Origin: VAUL01 sp964603155
GTDB taxonomy: Bacteria; Desulfobacterota; Desulfuromonadia; Desulfuromonadales; BM103
Length of the DNA stretch: 64,000 nucleotides
NCBI GenBank assembly: GCA_964603155.1
Contig: CAZRTZ010000003.1
Span: 42,117 to 106,116 of the forward strand
Reading direction: 5' to 3'
The translations under genes and the position numbers were made by a program. Under the pieces are notes generated by a model. It searched no databases. It saw only the letters and a list, made by a program, of their open reading frames with translations, and was not told the origin of the DNA. Positions 51,329-60,106 of the stretch are shown piece after piece; the first letter of the stretch is position 1; each line of letters opens with the position of its first letter.

Positions 51329-53100
51329 GGGGCCGCCAGCTTTTCGGCAAGTTTGCGCGCCGGTTCACGATAAATCGAATCTGGGGGGAACTTGTCGTAG
51401 GCCACAAGAAAGCTCTCCCTGGCGCCAATAAGATCGCCTCTTGCCATTTGTTTTTGTCCTGCCCGATACAGGTAGAAAGGCCTCCCGGTTCTCTCCCAGA
51501 GAGCCTTAAGGTAACCAGTTATTTCGTCGTCATAGCGGGCTTTCAACTCCGGAGAGGCGGTTTCACCTCGCATCTGTTCGACCACGTCAACCAACCGCTC
51601 GAGGATAACCGTGTGGTACCCCTCGGTCTGTGGCTTATCCAGATATTCGAGAAGAAATTGCCGCGCCTCTTCAGGACGCCCCTCGGCAAGGAGCAGGAGA
51701 TGCTTATTTATAAACGCCACCTGGGTCTGCGGAACATCGATATTCCGTACTATTTCCATGGCTTCATCCCTGCGCCCCCTTTCCCATAGGGTCTCAGCCA
51801 ATTGATTATGCGCGAGAGCAAAACCAGGAGATTTTCGTACCGTGTCAGCAAACAGATTCAAATTATCCTGCCAGAGTAACGCCCGCTGAAAAATCTCCAC
51901 GCCACAAAATGTCGAGAGGATAAGACCAATGACAACCAGTCGATCCCGCCATGCGCTGGCGAAGCGTCCCGACATGAACTGCGCTCCAGCAATACTGACA
52001 CCTGCCGCCAACATAGCCGAGGGCCCATACATATAGCGCTCTGCATAAGGGGTCCAGGAAAAATCCCTCATAGCTACCAGCAAAGCGATGGAAGCAAGGC
52101 TCATCGCGGTGAGGATGAAACCACTCCACCAAGAGAGACGTAACAGCAGGAATATCACTAAGGGAACCAGTAAACACCCGACCCAGAAGAACCCGCTCCA
52201 CACCTCGACGATCCCGAAATTGAGCGGAAATGGCTGTACCAGTTTCCAGGCATAGAACCCGGCGCCACTCACCAGTCTTTCCAGTAACGTCCACAACTGC
52301 GTCGAACTGCCGGTAGTTATGGACCCTCCCGGCGCTGCAGAACCGGCAGCGGCAGCAACGACCTGCCCAACATTGTGAAGCCCCAAATCCCTGCCCTGCA
52401 ACGCCACTGACCGCAGCCATGCATAGAGGGATACGCATATCAAAGAGCCAACGGCAGGATACATGCTCTTGATTCGCCAAGTATCCGGCAAACGTCGCTC
52501 TTTTCCGGCAAGCCAGCCTAGCACAAACAGCCCGGGAAGCAGTAAAAGCGCCGTCTCCTTGGCTAACGTGCCAAGCAGAAAAAATATAGAGGTCGCCAGA
52601 GCCCAGCAAATCGACTCACGCAGAAAGTAGATTATTGCACAACACAACGCGGAGAGAATAAAGGTGGTGGCCAACAAGTCTGCTCGACCAGCTATCCAGA
52701 TAACCGCCTCGGTATTGATCGGGTGGAGCCCAAACATCAGGGCGGCAACGGCAGGAACAACCCGGGGGTTCAAATCCTGGCGACTGGCAACCAGCCTGAC
52801 CAGGCAATAGACCAGCAGGGTGTTAAGCCAGTGGAGGAGGACGTTCTCCAAGTGCAGAAAAGGGGGCTCGAAGTTCCACAGCAGGGAATCGACAATAAAC
52901 GAAGAGTTGACCAGAGGGCGAAAATAACTTCTTGAGCCTGGCACCCAGAAGTCGGACCAGGAGAACACCGAACGATTCAGAAGATCATGGGCCAGACGGA
53001 CGTCATCGACAGAGTTGAGGGGGGCAGATAGCGCCGGATAATAGGCCAGCCACAGAGCGCAGGAAACGAGGGCGAGCAGATGCCACCCTTTGAACTTCAT
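51325..53100 (-). CDS. Multi-pass membrane glycosyltransferase-like protein with TPR-like C-terminus
   Basis: A 591-residue protein. The first 400 residues hold about ten transmembrane segments, with an early acidic LNSVDDVRLA motif in the first periplasmic loop and HPINTEAVIWIAGRADLLA, equivalent to the ALHPLHIESVAWVAERKD block of the TMTC-like proteins at 14747 and 58195. The last 170 residues are helical repeats of TPR type. The start at 53100 overlaps the ABC gene stop (ATGA). A lipid-phosphate-sugar-dependent glycosyltransferase role is likely. Confidence 0.78.
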   Translation of the reverse strand: MKFKGWHLLALVSCALWLAYYPALSAPLNSVDDVRLAHDLLNRSVFSWSDFWVPGSRSYFRPLVNSSFIVDSLLWNFEPPFLHLENVLLHWLNTLLVYCLVRLVASRQDLNPRVVPAVAALMFGLHPINTEAVIWIAGRADLLATTFILSALCCAIIYFLRESICWALATSIFFLLGTLAKETALLLLPGLFVLGWLAGKERRLPDTWRIKSMYPAVGSLICVSLYAWLRSVALQGRDLGLHNVGQVVAAAAGSAAPGGSITTGSSTQLWTLLERLVSGAGFYAWKLVQPFPLNFGIVEVWSGFFWVGCLLVPLVIFLLLRLSWWSGFILTAMSLASIALLVAMRDFSWTPYAERYMYGPSAMLAAGVSIAGAQFMSGRFASAWRDRLVVIGLILSTFCGVEIFQRALLWQDNLNLFADTVRKSPGFALAHNQLAETLWERGRRDEAMEIVRNIDVPQTQVAFINKHLLLLAEGRPEEARQFLLEYLDKPQTEGYHTVILERLVDVVEQMRGETASPELKARYDDEITGYLKALWERTGRPFYLYRAGQKQMARGDLIGARESFLVAYDKFPPDSIYREPARKLAEKLAAP

Positions 53101-54008
53101 GGCTTTTCTCGATGGATAATGCTCAGGAAGAACTCCTCCAGGCTCTTGCGCCTCGGTTCTACGAATTGAACCGCACAACCGGCCTGATCGACCTCGCGCA
53201 TAAAGAGATTGAATTGCTGGCGGGGAACGAAGAACTCGGCGGTGGTCACCGCCACCGGTTCGGCCAAATGTGGTGAAAAACCTGTCGGCGGAAGGCGGTC
53301 GAGTCGAACCAGGTAACCATCGATTCCCGCCGCAAGGATGGCGTTGACACTGTTTTCTGCACGCAATTCGCCTTGGGCAACGATACCTACCCGATCACAG
53401 ACTGCCTCGACATCGGCAATCACGTGGGTACTGAAAAAAACCGTTTTCCCCTTGCGCTTCAAATCGAGCATGATCTCTTTGACCAACACCCGCCCGACAG
53501 GATCGAGACCACTCATTGGTTCGTCGAGAATATACAGATCGGGGTCGTGAAGCATTGCCTGGGCCAGTCCCAACCGCTGCACCATCCCTTTGCTGTAGCC
53601 ACGGATAGGGCGCTGCGCCGCTGCCTCCAGATCGAGCAGACCGAGAACCCTGGTGATTTCTCCCTTGAGTGCCGGATGAGAGAGGCGAAAACATCGCCCC
53701 ACCAGTTCAAGATATTCACCCGCCGTTAAATAATCGTAAAACGATGGATTCTCAGGAAGATAGCCTACCCGGGCGCGAGACAGCGCGGAGGAGGCCGGCT
53801 GGCCGAAGATCCTAGCACTGCCGCTGGTCGGCTTGACTTGCCCGAGCAGGGTCTTGATCGTGGTGCTCTTCCCCGCACCATTCGGGCCGAGAAAGCCAAA
53901 AACCTCGCCAGCGTCCACCGACAGGCTCAAGCCGAGAAGAGCTCGCACCGGTTGGCGCCGATGGCCGGGAAAAGTCTTGACCAAGTTCTCGATGGAGATC
54001 GCCAGCAT
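53097..54008 (-). CDS. ABC transporter ATP-binding protein of a pilA-linked exporter
   Basis: A 303-residue ABC ATPase. Walker A GPNGAGKSTT lies at about 41-50, the signature region is RGYSKGMVQRLGL, Walker B is LYILDEPMSGLDP, and the H-loop STHVIAD follows. A C-terminal extension of about 90 residues is typical of ABC-2 drug/lipid exporters. It is the ATPase for the permease at 54868, with a periplasmic-type protein gene between them. From memory of Geobacter genomes, an ABC exporter follows pilA there as well. Confidence 0.92.
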   Translation of the reverse strand: MLAISIENLVKTFPGHRRQPVRALLGLSLSVDAGEVFGFLGPNGAGKSTTIKTLLGQVKPTSGSARIFGQPASSALSRARVGYLPENPSFYDYLTAGEYLELVGRCFRLSHPALKGEITRVLGLLDLEAAAQRPIRGYSKGMVQRLGLAQAMLHDPDLYILDEPMSGLDPVGRVLVKEIMLDLKRKGKTVFFSTHVIADVEAVCDRVGIVAQGELRAENSVNAILAAGIDGYLVRLDRLPPTGFSPHLAEPVAVTTAEFFVPRQQFNLFMREVDQAGCAVQFVEPRRKSLEEFFLSIIHREKP

Positions 54009-54010
54009 AC

Positions 54011-54871
54011 TCAGGATCCGCCTCCGGGTTCGCCCGATGGGAAAACCAGCTTGCTGGTTGTGCGCACCTTGCCTCGTTCGTCAAAGTAGAAGGAGCCGCC
54101 GTAAGGATCCTCAGGCAAAGTAATAAGCACCCCTTTTTGTAATAGTTCTATAGGAGAAGACGGAAGCTTTCCATATTTCGTCCGATAAATATCTCGTGCC
54201 TCGGCAATGATTTGGGTCGCCAACAGTGCATCCCGACGCAACTCATAACTTTTCCGGACAGCTTTGTCCTTGGCCGTTCTAATCATCGTTTCCAAAAAAG
54301 CCAGCCCGAGAGAAGTCTGTTCGGATTCATAAAAATAACGGGCTGCCAGTTGAGCATAAAACTTACTACCGGAGCGTTCCGCGGCAAGTTGCATGTAACC
54401 GGCGGCTCTCGCGTAGTCTTTGAGAAAATAAGCATGATTGAAACCAAGATAAAAAGGGACAAAAGGATCCCACGTGCGAAAGCGTACCCCCTGCTCAAGA
54501 AGATAGTTAACTTCGTTTACCCTTGCGACATCCCAAGGAAACACCGCTTGGGCGAAATAATAAGTATCCATATTGTAAGGGTCGAGATCGACCGCCGTCT
54601 GTACGGTCTTGAATAAATTCAAAAACTCCGGGCGAACGACAACATTCTCCTGGAGTTTTTGCAAAACCGTCCCGTAATAGAAAAGGACTCGCATCACAAT
54701 CAACGCTGCGGTTGTCGAGCAATGCTCGCCACTTGATATCTTGAGGAGTTGCGAATGCGGGAGATAGCCGAGTTTTACCTCTATCGGGCGATTTTTTTGC
54801 AGGTCGGCGAAAGGAACTATCAGGAGAGAATAAGCCAGCACCAGCAGAAAGCAGACGACACGCCTGGTCAT
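54011..54871 (-). CDS. Exported or membrane-anchored helical-repeat protein linked to the ABC exporter
   Basis: A 286-residue protein with an uncleaved or signal-anchor hydrophobic segment (residues 5-20). The remainder reads as TPR-like helical repeats (FLKDYARAAGYMQLAAER, FYESEQTSLGLAFLETMI). The C-terminal GKLPSSPIELLQKGVL...LPEDPYGGSFYFDERGKV block resembles the conserved end of some type II/IV pseudopilin-like proteins. It is coupled to the permease (4-bp overlap) and the ATPase. It is not a known substrate-binding protein, so its role in this exporter is inferred only from context. Confidence 0.7.
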   Translation of the reverse strand: MTRRVVCFLLVLAYSLLIVPFADLQKNRPIEVKLGYLPHSQLLKISSGEHCSTTAALIVMRVLFYYGTVLQKLQENVVVRPEFLNLFKTVQTAVDLDPYNMDTYYFAQAVFPWDVARVNEVNYLLEQGVRFRTWDPFVPFYLGFNHAYFLKDYARAAGYMQLAAERSGSKFYAQLAARYFYESEQTSLGLAFLETMIRTAKDKAVRKSYELRRDALLATQIIAEARDIYRTKYGKLPSSPIELLQKGVLITLPEDPYGGSFYFDERGKVRTTSKLVFPSGEPGGGS

Positions 54872-55674
54872 GGCATTTCTCTCCGTTCAAAACTCAACAT
54901 CGCCAAATAGAGCAGGATGGCGATGTAAACCAACGCGTAAAGTCCGGTCAGCGAAAGATCGGGAAAAGAAACGGGCAGCGAATAAACTGCCTGCACCTGA
55001 AAATCGAATGCGGAAAAGTTCGGGAGCAGATAATAGGCAGCCTTTACAATGTTGACCGAGTAAGGAGACATTCCCCTGCCGAATTCGCCGGAGACATACT
55101 CATAAACCTCCTGAGAAGCCGACCCACAGAAATAGATGGAAAGGGCCCCGAAAAAAGGCAGGTAGAAAGACGTGCTCAGGGAAGAGAGCAATATGGCAAA
55201 GGCAGCGAGGAGCATATATTTAACTGTCGCTCCACAAAGCGCCACGGAAATGTTTCCCCAATTAATTGGAATGTCTGACGGGTAGGATGCCGAAGCCAGA
55301 AGGATAACCACCGAGCAACTGAGACCAAGGACCACGGCCGAGACGACGAGAAAGATTACGACACTGCAATATTTACTCAGAAGAAAAGTTGCCCGTTCAA
55401 GTGGCAGAGTCAGAATCGAGCTGGTGTAGCGCCGCTCAATGTCGCGCCAGACCGAGGACGCCCCGAGGAGCAGGGTAACCACCAGCATGACAGCAGACAC
55501 TACTGACAAAGAGAGAGTAATCGACAGTTCCTGAACCTGGCGCATGGAAAAACTGCTCAACGCCGGGATCAACAGGATCATGACTGCAGCAACCCCAAAG
55601 ATCCCATAAAGAATGCGATCGCGGAGGATTCCCCGCAGGTGAGCGATAACCAGGATGACTAATTGGGAAAGCAT
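54868..55674 (-). CDS. ABC-2-type permease of the pilA-linked exporter
   Basis: A 268-residue membrane protein with six hydrophobic segments and the ABC-2 pattern WRDIERRYTSSILTLPLERATFLLSKY between the second and third. It starts 70 bp after the pilA-C stop, beyond a strong terminator, and begins the exporter unit running to 53097. The substrate is unknown; proximity to the pilins suggests export of something that acts on the pilus or cell surface. Confidence 0.88.
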   Translation of the reverse strand: MLSQLVILVIAHLRGILRDRILYGIFGVAAVMILLIPALSSFSMRQVQELSITLSLSVVSAVMLVVTLLLGASSVWRDIERRYTSSILTLPLERATFLLSKYCSVVIFLVVSAVVLGLSCSVVILLASASYPSDIPINWGNISVALCGATVKYMLLAAFAILLSSLSTSFYLPFFGALSIYFCGSASQEVYEYVSGEFGRGMSPYSVNIVKAAYYLLPNFSAFDFQVQAVYSLPVSFPDLSLTGLYALVYIAILLYLAMLSFERREMP

Positions 55675-55684
55675 ACGGCGATAC

Positions 55685-55723
55685 TAAAGAAAAAGGCCGG
55701 AGGGAGTCAATCCCACCGGCCTT
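55685..55723 (-). terminator. Rho-independent terminator after pilA-C
   Basis: The arms AAGGCCGG (55693-55700) and CCGGCCTT (55716-55723), extended by an inner GGGA/TCCC pairing after an A-A mismatch, form a strong stem. On the minus strand it is followed by TTTTTC. It separates pilA-pilA-C from the exporter genes but may allow read-through. Confidence 0.88.
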
Positions 55724-55743
55724 ATCCTCAGTCAATAAACCGG

Positions 55744-56118
55744 TTACATCGAGGTCCAGGTGGACCCGAAGGCACCGTTGTCGGCAGAACCAAGGGAGGG
55801 GATGGCAGCGGTACCGATGTCAGAGAAGCGAATGGCGGTCGAATTGTAAGCTGTACCATAGGCCTTGGTACCAGAAGTGTGCTTGGTCGCCGCAGCAAAA
55901 CCCGTGCTGCCATAGGCAGAACGGAAGTAAACACCCTTGGACATCTTGCCAAGCAGCACACCGTCAGAACGGGCGGCATCGGTTGCATCGACGCCACCGT
56001 AGATTTGCAATCCGTCAGTCGAGGTGATGGTATTCGTGGCCAGGGCCGTACCAGCGGCCAAAGCCGAACCGCAAGCGGCAAACATCATGATGGCGAGCAG
56101 AAGAGCGATCTTTTTCAT
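55744..56118 (-). CDS. PilA-C/Spc-like exported partner of the short pilin
   Basis: A 124-residue exported protein: signal peptide MKKIALLLAIMMFAACGSALA, then a small beta-rich, Thr/Ser/Gly-rich domain with HTSGTKAYGTAYNSTAIR as its most conserved-looking block. Position (25 bp after pilA), length and composition match the Spc/PilA-C protein (GSU1497 type) of Geobacter, which partners the truncated PilA. FAAC in the signal is close to a lipobox, so a lipidated form is possible but less likely. The terminator downstream makes it the last gene of the pilA transcript. Confidence 0.82.
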   Translation of the reverse strand: MKKIALLLAIMMFAACGSALAAGTALATNTITSTDGLQIYGGVDATDAARSDGVLLGKMSKGVYFRSAYGSTGFAAATKHTSGTKAYGTAYNSTAIRFSDIGTAAIPSLGSADNGAFGSTWTSM

Positions 56119-56150
56119 ATGGGAAATCCTCCGTAAATGTTCGGATCAGG

Positions 56151-56378
56151 TTAACGCTGGTTCAGCGCGGCGGGGTAGTACTGGGTTTCCGCCATGTAAG
56201 CTTCAAAACCGGTCTTCGCGTTCTTCAGATCGCTGTTGGCCGCACTGTTGTAGGCCTTCTGACGATAAGCCGAGAACTGGGGGATGGCGATGGCCGCCAG
56301 GATGCCGATGATCGCGACGACGATCAACAGCTCGATCAGGGTGAAACCCTTTTCGCCTTTGCGAAACTTCTTAAGCAT
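56151..56378 (-). CDS. pilA: Short type IV pilin PilA (PilA-N type)
   Basis: A 75-residue prepilin. The start at 56378 has AAGGAG seven bases upstream. The leader ends in Gly11; the mature 64-residue pilin begins FTLIELLIVVAIIGILAAIA with Glu at +5. There is no globular C-terminal domain, as in Geobacter/Desulfuromonas pilins. Aromatics in the mature form lie at F1, F24, Y27, Y32, F47, Y50, Y56 and Y57; the first four match the core positions of G. sulfurreducens PilA. It is followed by the PilA-C-like gene, as in that genus. Confidence 0.95.
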   Translation of the reverse strand: MLKKFRKGEKGFTLIELLIVVAIIGILAAIAIPQFSAYRQKAYNSAANSDLKNAKTGFEAYMAETQYYPAALNQR

Positions 56379-56443
56379 AGTCAGTCTCCTTTCTGGGTAG
56401 ACAAGCACCCGGCCATTTACCGGGCATGAAATATTTAAGCGTG

Positions 56444-56471
56444 ATTATAGCAACCAATATACCAATGACAA
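56444..56471 (-). promoter_or_regulatory. Overlapping sigma-54 and sigma-70 promoters of pilA
   Basis: Minus strand. Sigma-54-type element TGGTATATTGGTTGCT (56464-56449) has GG and GC separated by exactly 10 bases. Overlapping it is a sigma-70-type pair, TTGTCA (56471-56466), 16-bp spacer, TATAAT (56449-56444). In Geobacter the pilA gene is activated by PilR through sigma-54. Confidence 0.7.
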
Positions 56472-56660
56472 GCAAAATTAATAATACCAGTAAAATCAGA
56501 TGGTTAAACAAAGAGGCCTACATATAAATTACCCCATGCACCACAAGGAAGACATTAAACGGAAGTCGTGCGACAAAATTTGTCACTCACCCACAACCAT
56601 TGACCCGTACAGAAAGATGCCGTTAACTGAAGCGATGCGAGGAGACAAGAAGCAACCGCT

Positions 56661-58079
56661 ATGATCACTTCCATCAAATGGCCGAAGATTTTGCAAACCC
56701 TGCTGGCCGCTGCGCTAGCATGCGGGGTTCTCGTCTTTCTGATCAATGGCTTCTTTGCACACCCATGGACCGATGACTATTATTATTCTGCCCTGGCTCG
56801 AGACAAGGGCTTCTTCACCGCCTGGCATCACCACTACACCCATTTTAACGGGCGTTACTTCTCCATCTCCCTGGTTTTAGTCAACCCTTTAGTTTACGGG
56901 CAACTCTGGGGTTACAAGGTTCTTCCAAGCCTTTTGATCCTCGGTTTGATGACATCTATCCTATTAATTGTTTCCGAGTTCACCAGGGAGTTCCTCTCGA
57001 TTCGAACCAGACTGACCTTTTCACTGGCCATCCTGCTTGTCTACCTTGACCAGATGCCCGACATACGTCCCGGGCTGTATTGGATGTCGGGAAGCCTAAC
57101 CTATCAAGTTGGCATCATAATCCTGTTTTTTTTCCTTGCCTTGCTGCTACGCTTGTATAACGATGGATGGCAGCGTCCGTGGTGGAAACTCGTCCCGCTT
57201 CTAATGTTGGCTGGCGTCCTACCAGGAACAAACGAACTTCTGCTCTTTATCACCTTACCCATGGTGTGCTTTTCCCTAGGGTATGACTACACGCACCAGA
57301 AAAAGGCCATCGCCCCCCTTTGTGCCGCCCTCGCTGTACTGGCAATTGGCACCTGCGTTGCCTTGCTGGCCCCGGGGAATACCGCACGCCTGGCAAGTTA
57401 TACAGGCAATCGCGACAGTTTACTGGCAGTTCAACAAACAGTTGAGGCGGCACTTTCAGCGATTTTGTTCTGGGCCAGCACACCATTGGTCCTAATCTTG
57501 ACATTTGTGGTCACAGCAACGGTCGCCAAAAAGCCAGAACTAAAAGCCTCTTTCGCCAAGATTCCACCCATCATTACTGCAAGCGGGTTGCTATTCATCA
57601 TGCTCGCCTGTTTCTTCCCCCCCTTTTGGAGTACCGGACTTTATCCAGAACGGCGGGTTGTTAATATCAGTTATCTACTGTTCCTGGTTGTGTGGCTACT
57701 TAATACCGCGACCATTGCTGCACGCGTGACTTTGAGCAAAACGCTTTTCCACGGGCAGACCTCTACCCTTAACGTAATTGCTTACTTAGCATCATCTGGC
57801 CTTCTCATTATCTTGCTATTTTTCAGCCATTCGAATTTATTACTGGTCACCAGAGATTTGCTTAGCGGGCGTTCTTATCGATACGATCTGGAACTGCAGA
57901 AACGCAACTCAAACATCCAGCAGAGCACCCTTCCCCACTACGAAGTCGAGCCGCTGGAGAACATCCCCACGAGCCTGTTTTTTTCAGACATTGATTTAAC
58001 AAAAGAAGGATGGGTCAACCAGAGCTATGCCTACTATTATGGGAAGGAGTCTATTGTCGTAAAGAGACGGAAGCCATAG
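56661..58079 (+). CDS. Multi-pass membrane glycosyltransferase-like protein (DUF6056-type)
   Basis: A 472-residue protein on the plus strand, divergent from pilA. It has about ten hydrophobic segments. An early periplasmic loop carries HPWTDDYYYSALARDKGF, an acidic motif as in lipid-linked-sugar glycosyltransferases of the GT-C fold, and HTHFNGRYFS-like residues follow. PPFWSTGLYPERRVV near residue 310 is another conserved-looking loop. A GAGGAG lies about 16 bases before the ATG. Possible role: transfer of a sugar from a polyprenyl-phosphate donor to a surface polymer or protein. Confidence 0.7.
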   Translation: MITSIKWPKILQTLLAAALACGVLVFLINGFFAHPWTDDYYYSALARDKGFFTAWHHHYTHFNGRYFSISLVLVNPLVYGQLWGYKVLPSLLILGLMTSILLIVSEFTREFLSIRTRLTFSLAILLVYLDQMPDIRPGLYWMSGSLTYQVGIIILFFFLALLLRLYNDGWQRPWWKLVPLLMLAGVLPGTNELLLFITLPMVCFSLGYDYTHQKKAIAPLCAALAVLAIGTCVALLAPGNTARLASYTGNRDSLLAVQQTVEAALSAILFWASTPLVLILTFVVTATVAKKPELKASFAKIPPIITASGLLFIMLACFFPPFWSTGLYPERRVVNISYLLFLVVWLLNTATIAARVTLSKTLFHGQTSTLNVIAYLASSGLLIILLFFSHSNLLLVTRDLLSGRSYRYDLELQKRNSNIQQSTLPHYEVEPLENIPTSLFFSDIDLTKEGWVNQSYAYYYGKESIVVKRRKP

Positions 58080-58194
58080 ATATATTGTTCGTAATATCAT
58101 TCGTGACAACGTGCTCTAGGGCCATTTCATGAGCTCTACTCACTATAGGGCCTGAAACAGAACGATTATGCCCAATTGCGGCATGCGTTGGTAT

Positions 58195-59901
58195 TTAGTT
58201 GGCATCGTTCTTTAACTGCTTTATTTCATTAAGCCTATCGTTGGCGACATTAACATTGCTGTTTATATCTAATATTTTTCTATAGACGACTTCTGCTTCA
58301 TTTATTTTTCCTGTTCTCATAAGTGCTTCGCCCAAATTAACATATGCAGTAATATAGTAAGGGTTCAGCTCGATAGCCTTGTTATACTCTAAAATCGCAT
58401 TATCGAAGACTCCCATCTCCGCATAGATGTATCCAAGATTATTATGTGCCTTCTGGTGCTCCGGATACATTTCAATCGTAATCACGTACTGCTCTATTGC
58501 TGCATCATAATACTTTACCTTGTACAGTGCATTGCCTAGATTGTAATGTGCGTCCACATAATTCGGCTTGATTTCTATTGCTTTAATATAGTTGTCTATA
58601 GCTTCTTCATACATACCCTTTCCAGCGTATGCTATTCCGAGATTATTGTGCGCGATGTAATTATCAGATGTCGCCTCAATTGAATGCTGGAAGAGCGTAA
58701 TGCTATTCCGCCAATACTTCGTTTGATGCCATGTAACTGAAGACAAAACAACAAGAATAACTGTAACGAGCAGAGAGAATATCTTTTTATTCTTAAGGTC
58801 GGGAAAGCCCCAAACAGACGCGATAAAAACTCCTGTCAGGGGGATGTATGTGTACCTGTCTGCCATGGCCTGGTCGCCTACCTGAACAAAGCCGATAACA
58901 GGAATCAGCGTAACAAGAAACCAAAGCCAGCCCACAACAAAATATGGATGACGTTTGCGGACATTAAGCGCCATCACCGTTACAAGAAGCAGAACGATAA
59001 AAGACAAAACGACTTGCCATATAACAATAGATTTGGGGAACGGATAATATATAGCTAGATCTGTAGGCCAGACTGTCTTGAATAGATATTTACAATACGA
59101 GGTGACTGCGTTTCCCATGCGCTGCCACAATGAGAACAAATCGAGGGTTTTTAGAGCCCCCCCCTTATTTTGCGCATATATGGTTGTCACAGAAGAAACT
59201 ACTGATAATAGCAGAAAAGGTATTTTCTCCCTAAGGCTAAACACCATCCAATTCAATAGTCCTGGCGCTTGTTTTTCTTTGGCATTTTCTATGTGGGCGA
59301 TGTGGCGTTGTAGTGGCCAATAGTCGACCAGCAGCATAACAACTGGCAGCGTTACTAGCATCGGCTTCGACATAAGTCCGAGAGTGTATGTTATTAGTAT
59401 GATTACATATAGTATTCTGCTTTTATTTTTCACCCACTCAATGTAAAGGAACAATGTCAGAAACCAGAAGAATGCACTTAGAACATCCTTCCTCTCTGCC
59501 ACCCAAGCGACAGACTCGACGTGTAACGGATGAAGCGCAAATAAAGCCGCAACAGAAAAACTCTTCCAGGCAACATCTGTCACCCTGAATAAAAGAAGGA
59601 ATAGTAGCAACGTCGTAGCGACATGAATGATAACGTTGGTGAGGTGATGACCGCGGGGATCCAGTCCGAACAATTGGACGTCCACAATATGTGACAGCCA
59701 GGTAATCGGATGCCAATTGGATGCGTATGTTGAAGTAAACGCCCAAGCTATGCTTTCTGACGTTAATCCGGACTTGACAAATGAGTTTTCAAACACATAT
59801 ACATTATCGTCATAGTTGATGAAATCACATTTTCCAACCTGCCAATAAACTACTATAGTAGCGACAATCAGGACTGTGCATGACAGTATTGCAGAACGCA
59901 T
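58195..59901 (-). CDS. TMTC-like multi-pass membrane protein with TPR repeats, paralogue of 14747
   Basis: A 568-residue protein. Its first 400 residues match the plus-strand protein at 14747-16702 closely: DFINYDDNVYV, HPITWLSHIVDVQLFGLDP and ALHPLHVESVAWVAERKDV. The C-terminal part has about four to five TPR units (AHNNLGIAYAGKGMYEEAI), fewer than its paralogue. The gene is noticeably AT-rich. A GAGGG ribosome site precedes the ATG. Likely a GT-C glycosyltransferase with a periplasmic TPR domain for acceptor binding. Confidence 0.85.
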   Translation of the reverse strand: MRSAILSCTVLIVATIVVYWQVGKCDFINYDDNVYVFENSFVKSGLTSESIAWAFTSTYASNWHPITWLSHIVDVQLFGLDPRGHHLTNVIIHVATTLLLFLLLFRVTDVAWKSFSVAALFALHPLHVESVAWVAERKDVLSAFFWFLTLFLYIEWVKNKSRILYVIILITYTLGLMSKPMLVTLPVVMLLVDYWPLQRHIAHIENAKEKQAPGLLNWMVFSLREKIPFLLLSVVSSVTTIYAQNKGGALKTLDLFSLWQRMGNAVTSYCKYLFKTVWPTDLAIYYPFPKSIVIWQVVLSFIVLLLVTVMALNVRKRHPYFVVGWLWFLVTLIPVIGFVQVGDQAMADRYTYIPLTGVFIASVWGFPDLKNKKIFSLLVTVILVVLSSVTWHQTKYWRNSITLFQHSIEATSDNYIAHNNLGIAYAGKGMYEEAIDNYIKAIEIKPNYVDAHYNLGNALYKVKYYDAAIEQYVITIEMYPEHQKAHNNLGYIYAEMGVFDNAILEYNKAIELNPYYITAYVNLGEALMRTGKINEAEVVYRKILDINSNVNVANDRLNEIKQLKNDAN

Positions 59902-60106
59902 GTGTCTATACCCTCATCAACATATGTAATTATTGCCGCTCATGTTCTACAAGATATTCGACAATTACACAAATAACAGGCGCGGTACTTGCACTTATGC
60001 CTACAAATAACTACAGGATAACTTCAGAGTTGAAATGATCAAAACATCATAAGCATAGACATTATACACATAAATTAGTCATCACCATCGGAACATATGC
60101 TTAACA

